Shown here: piece by piece, positions 52,430 through 53,022 of the stretch
How positions within the stretch are numbered: position 1 is the first letter of the stretch
Layout of the letters: every line of letters starts with the position of its first letter
From: Bacteroidetes bacterium 43-16
Lineage (GTDB): Bacteria; Bacteroidota; Bacteroidia; Chitinophagales; Chitinophagaceae
Assembly: GCA_001897525.1 (NCBI GenBank)
Contig: MKTB01000004.1
Coordinates: forward strand, 184,012 to 237,033
DNA: 53,022 bases
Reading direction: 5' to 3'
Made by a program: the position numbers and the translations under genes
Notes under the pieces: model-generated
Told to the model about the DNA's origin: nothing
The model's input: the letters and a program-made list of their open reading frames with translations, nothing else
The model's database searches: none

Positions 52430-53022
52430 TTAGCGTTCGATAACCTCTATATCCTTATTTTCCACGACTGCAAATTTTTCAATATTGAAGCCCTGCGGAT
52501 TATTGTCGGAACGAACGGAGTTGACGAGATAGCAGGAAGTAATCAGGTTTCGCCTGGTTACATTGCTTGACCGGATGATGAACTGTTTGGCATAGGTACG
52601 CACTGCATACGGGTAGTTGTCGAAATTGCACGCCACACTATCTACCTCTATACGCTGCTGCACGTTCCCCGAAATGATGCGGCTGTAATAGCCTTTTTCC
52701 GACAAGTCTTTGTAGTAATCGAAAGCACTTTTATCGGCAAGGTTAAATGCCCGTTTCATATTGCTTTCAATAGCGTTCTTATCGGGGGCAAGCGTAAAGA
52801 AAAGTTCGTGAAATCTCCTGACGTGTTCTCTTGCTTCAACGGGCCGGTTGATGGCCGCATCCTGCGACAAGGCAAGCATCATGGATTTACCATTATCCAG
52901 TACATATATTTTTTGACGTTGTTCTTCTGCAAAGCGATAGGAACGCCATACGGCGTATCCTACCACACTGGTACAGAGAACAGCAAACACAATGGCATAT
53001 AATCTTATCTGCCTAAAGCTGT
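52430..53022 (-). CDS. traK: Conjugal transfer protein TraK, partial at the window edge
   Basis: The frame stays open to the right edge: SFRQIRLYAIVFAVLCTSVV reads through the only internal start candidate (GTG 52990). The full protein begins beyond 53022, near the expected MEFK...RNIE start. Membrane helix near the N-terminus, then YRFAEEQRQKIYVLDNGKSM, REHVRRFHELFFTLAPDKNA and FNLADKSAFDYYKDL. This is the VirB8-like TraK, an inner-membrane scaffold of the transfer machine. Confidence 0.9.
   Translation of the reverse strand, partial: SFRQIRLYAIVFAVLCTSVVGYAVWRSYRFAEEQRQKIYVLDNGKSMMLALSQDAAINRPVEAREHVRRFHELFFTLAPDKNAIESNMKRAFNLADKSAFDYYKDLSEKGYYSRIISGNVQQRIEVDSVACNFDNYPYAVRTYAKQFIIRSSNVTRRNLITSCYLVNSVRSDNNPQGFNIEKFAVVENKDIEVIER

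Larger units (their letters stand above)
24480..53022. mobile_element. Integrative conjugative element, left part (CTn-like, PRTRC and Tra modules)
   Basis: From a tyrosine recombinase at 24595 the block runs without interruption through ssb, DUF932, PRTRC genes, excisionase-like HTH genes and the tra operon, and passes the right edge. The left border must lie between 24313 and 24595; no direct repeat is available because the other end is outside the window. No tRNA stands at this side. The relaxase, coupling protein and TraG-type ATPase are not in the window. Confidence 0.85.

Noticed and set aside
1-53022. CRISPR arrays and rRNA genes
   Set aside because: No regularly spaced repeat array and no rRNA-like sequence was seen on reading.

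Overview
The window looks like a Bacteroidota chromosome, probably Chitinophagia or Sphingobacteriia. The signs are a TonB-dependent receptor with an OMP_b-brl_3-type barrel, DUF2490 and M49 proteins, Bacteroidota -7 promoter elements (TAnnTTTG), and an aromatic amino acid ammonia-lyase of the flavobacterial TAL/HAL type. Two mobile elements interrupt this chromosome. Every functional call is from reading motifs; no database search was run.

Chromosomal blocks. 1-5922 carries msrB, a membrane-anchored patatin-like hydrolase, a cupin, a double GNAT acetyltransferase preceded by a decayed gene, and a TylF-type methyltransferase. 13005-24312 carries a tight operon (LpxH-type phosphoesterase, SixA-type phosphatase, and an unusual sugar-kinase/RapZ-C fusion), the ammonia-lyase, a DUF2490 outer-membrane protein, a Cys/Met-metabolism PLP enzyme followed by a MITE-like hairpin, a TonB-dependent receptor and an M49 metallopeptidase lipoprotein.

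Island 1 (5923-12953) is inserted at the 3' end of tRNA-Ser(GGA). A perfect 38-bp direct repeat bounds it. It carries an Abi-alpha-type protein, a BT4734/VirE-N-type primase-like protein, an outer-membrane barrel protein plus a PKD lipoprotein, and two phage-like genes broken by frameshifts. The only candidate integrase piece is a 72-codon fragment next to attR, so the island is probably immobile or depends on a helper.

Island 2 (from between 24313 and 24595 to beyond the right edge) is an integrative conjugative element. It starts with a tyrosine recombinase. Next come a cargo pair (an HExxH protein and a DUF4238 protein), a plus-strand block of ssb, DUF932 and PRTRC genes (E, C, F-like, B, ThiF), a Fur-type regulator and a methyltransferase. 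A two-component locus follows at 36.8-41.9 kb. Then come an orphan receiver, two excisionase-like HTH proteins and cargo (ACR3/SBF-like transporter, RibD/DHFR-like reductase, AraC regulator). The minus-strand transfer operon traK-L-M-N-O-Q closes the window, with traK cut by its edge.

The best candidate for something undescribed is 36765-41924. A 7-TM-like membrane protein, a sensor-less histidine kinase and a NarL-type regulator precede a protein with a glycine-zipper tail and two tandem secreted paralogues. The two promoters of this locus share a 17-bp palindromic box set at exactly the same distance from a Bacteroidota -7 element. This suggests an autoregulated system that drives the glycine-zipper protein. 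The second candidate is the HExxH + DUF4238 gene pair just inside the recombinase.
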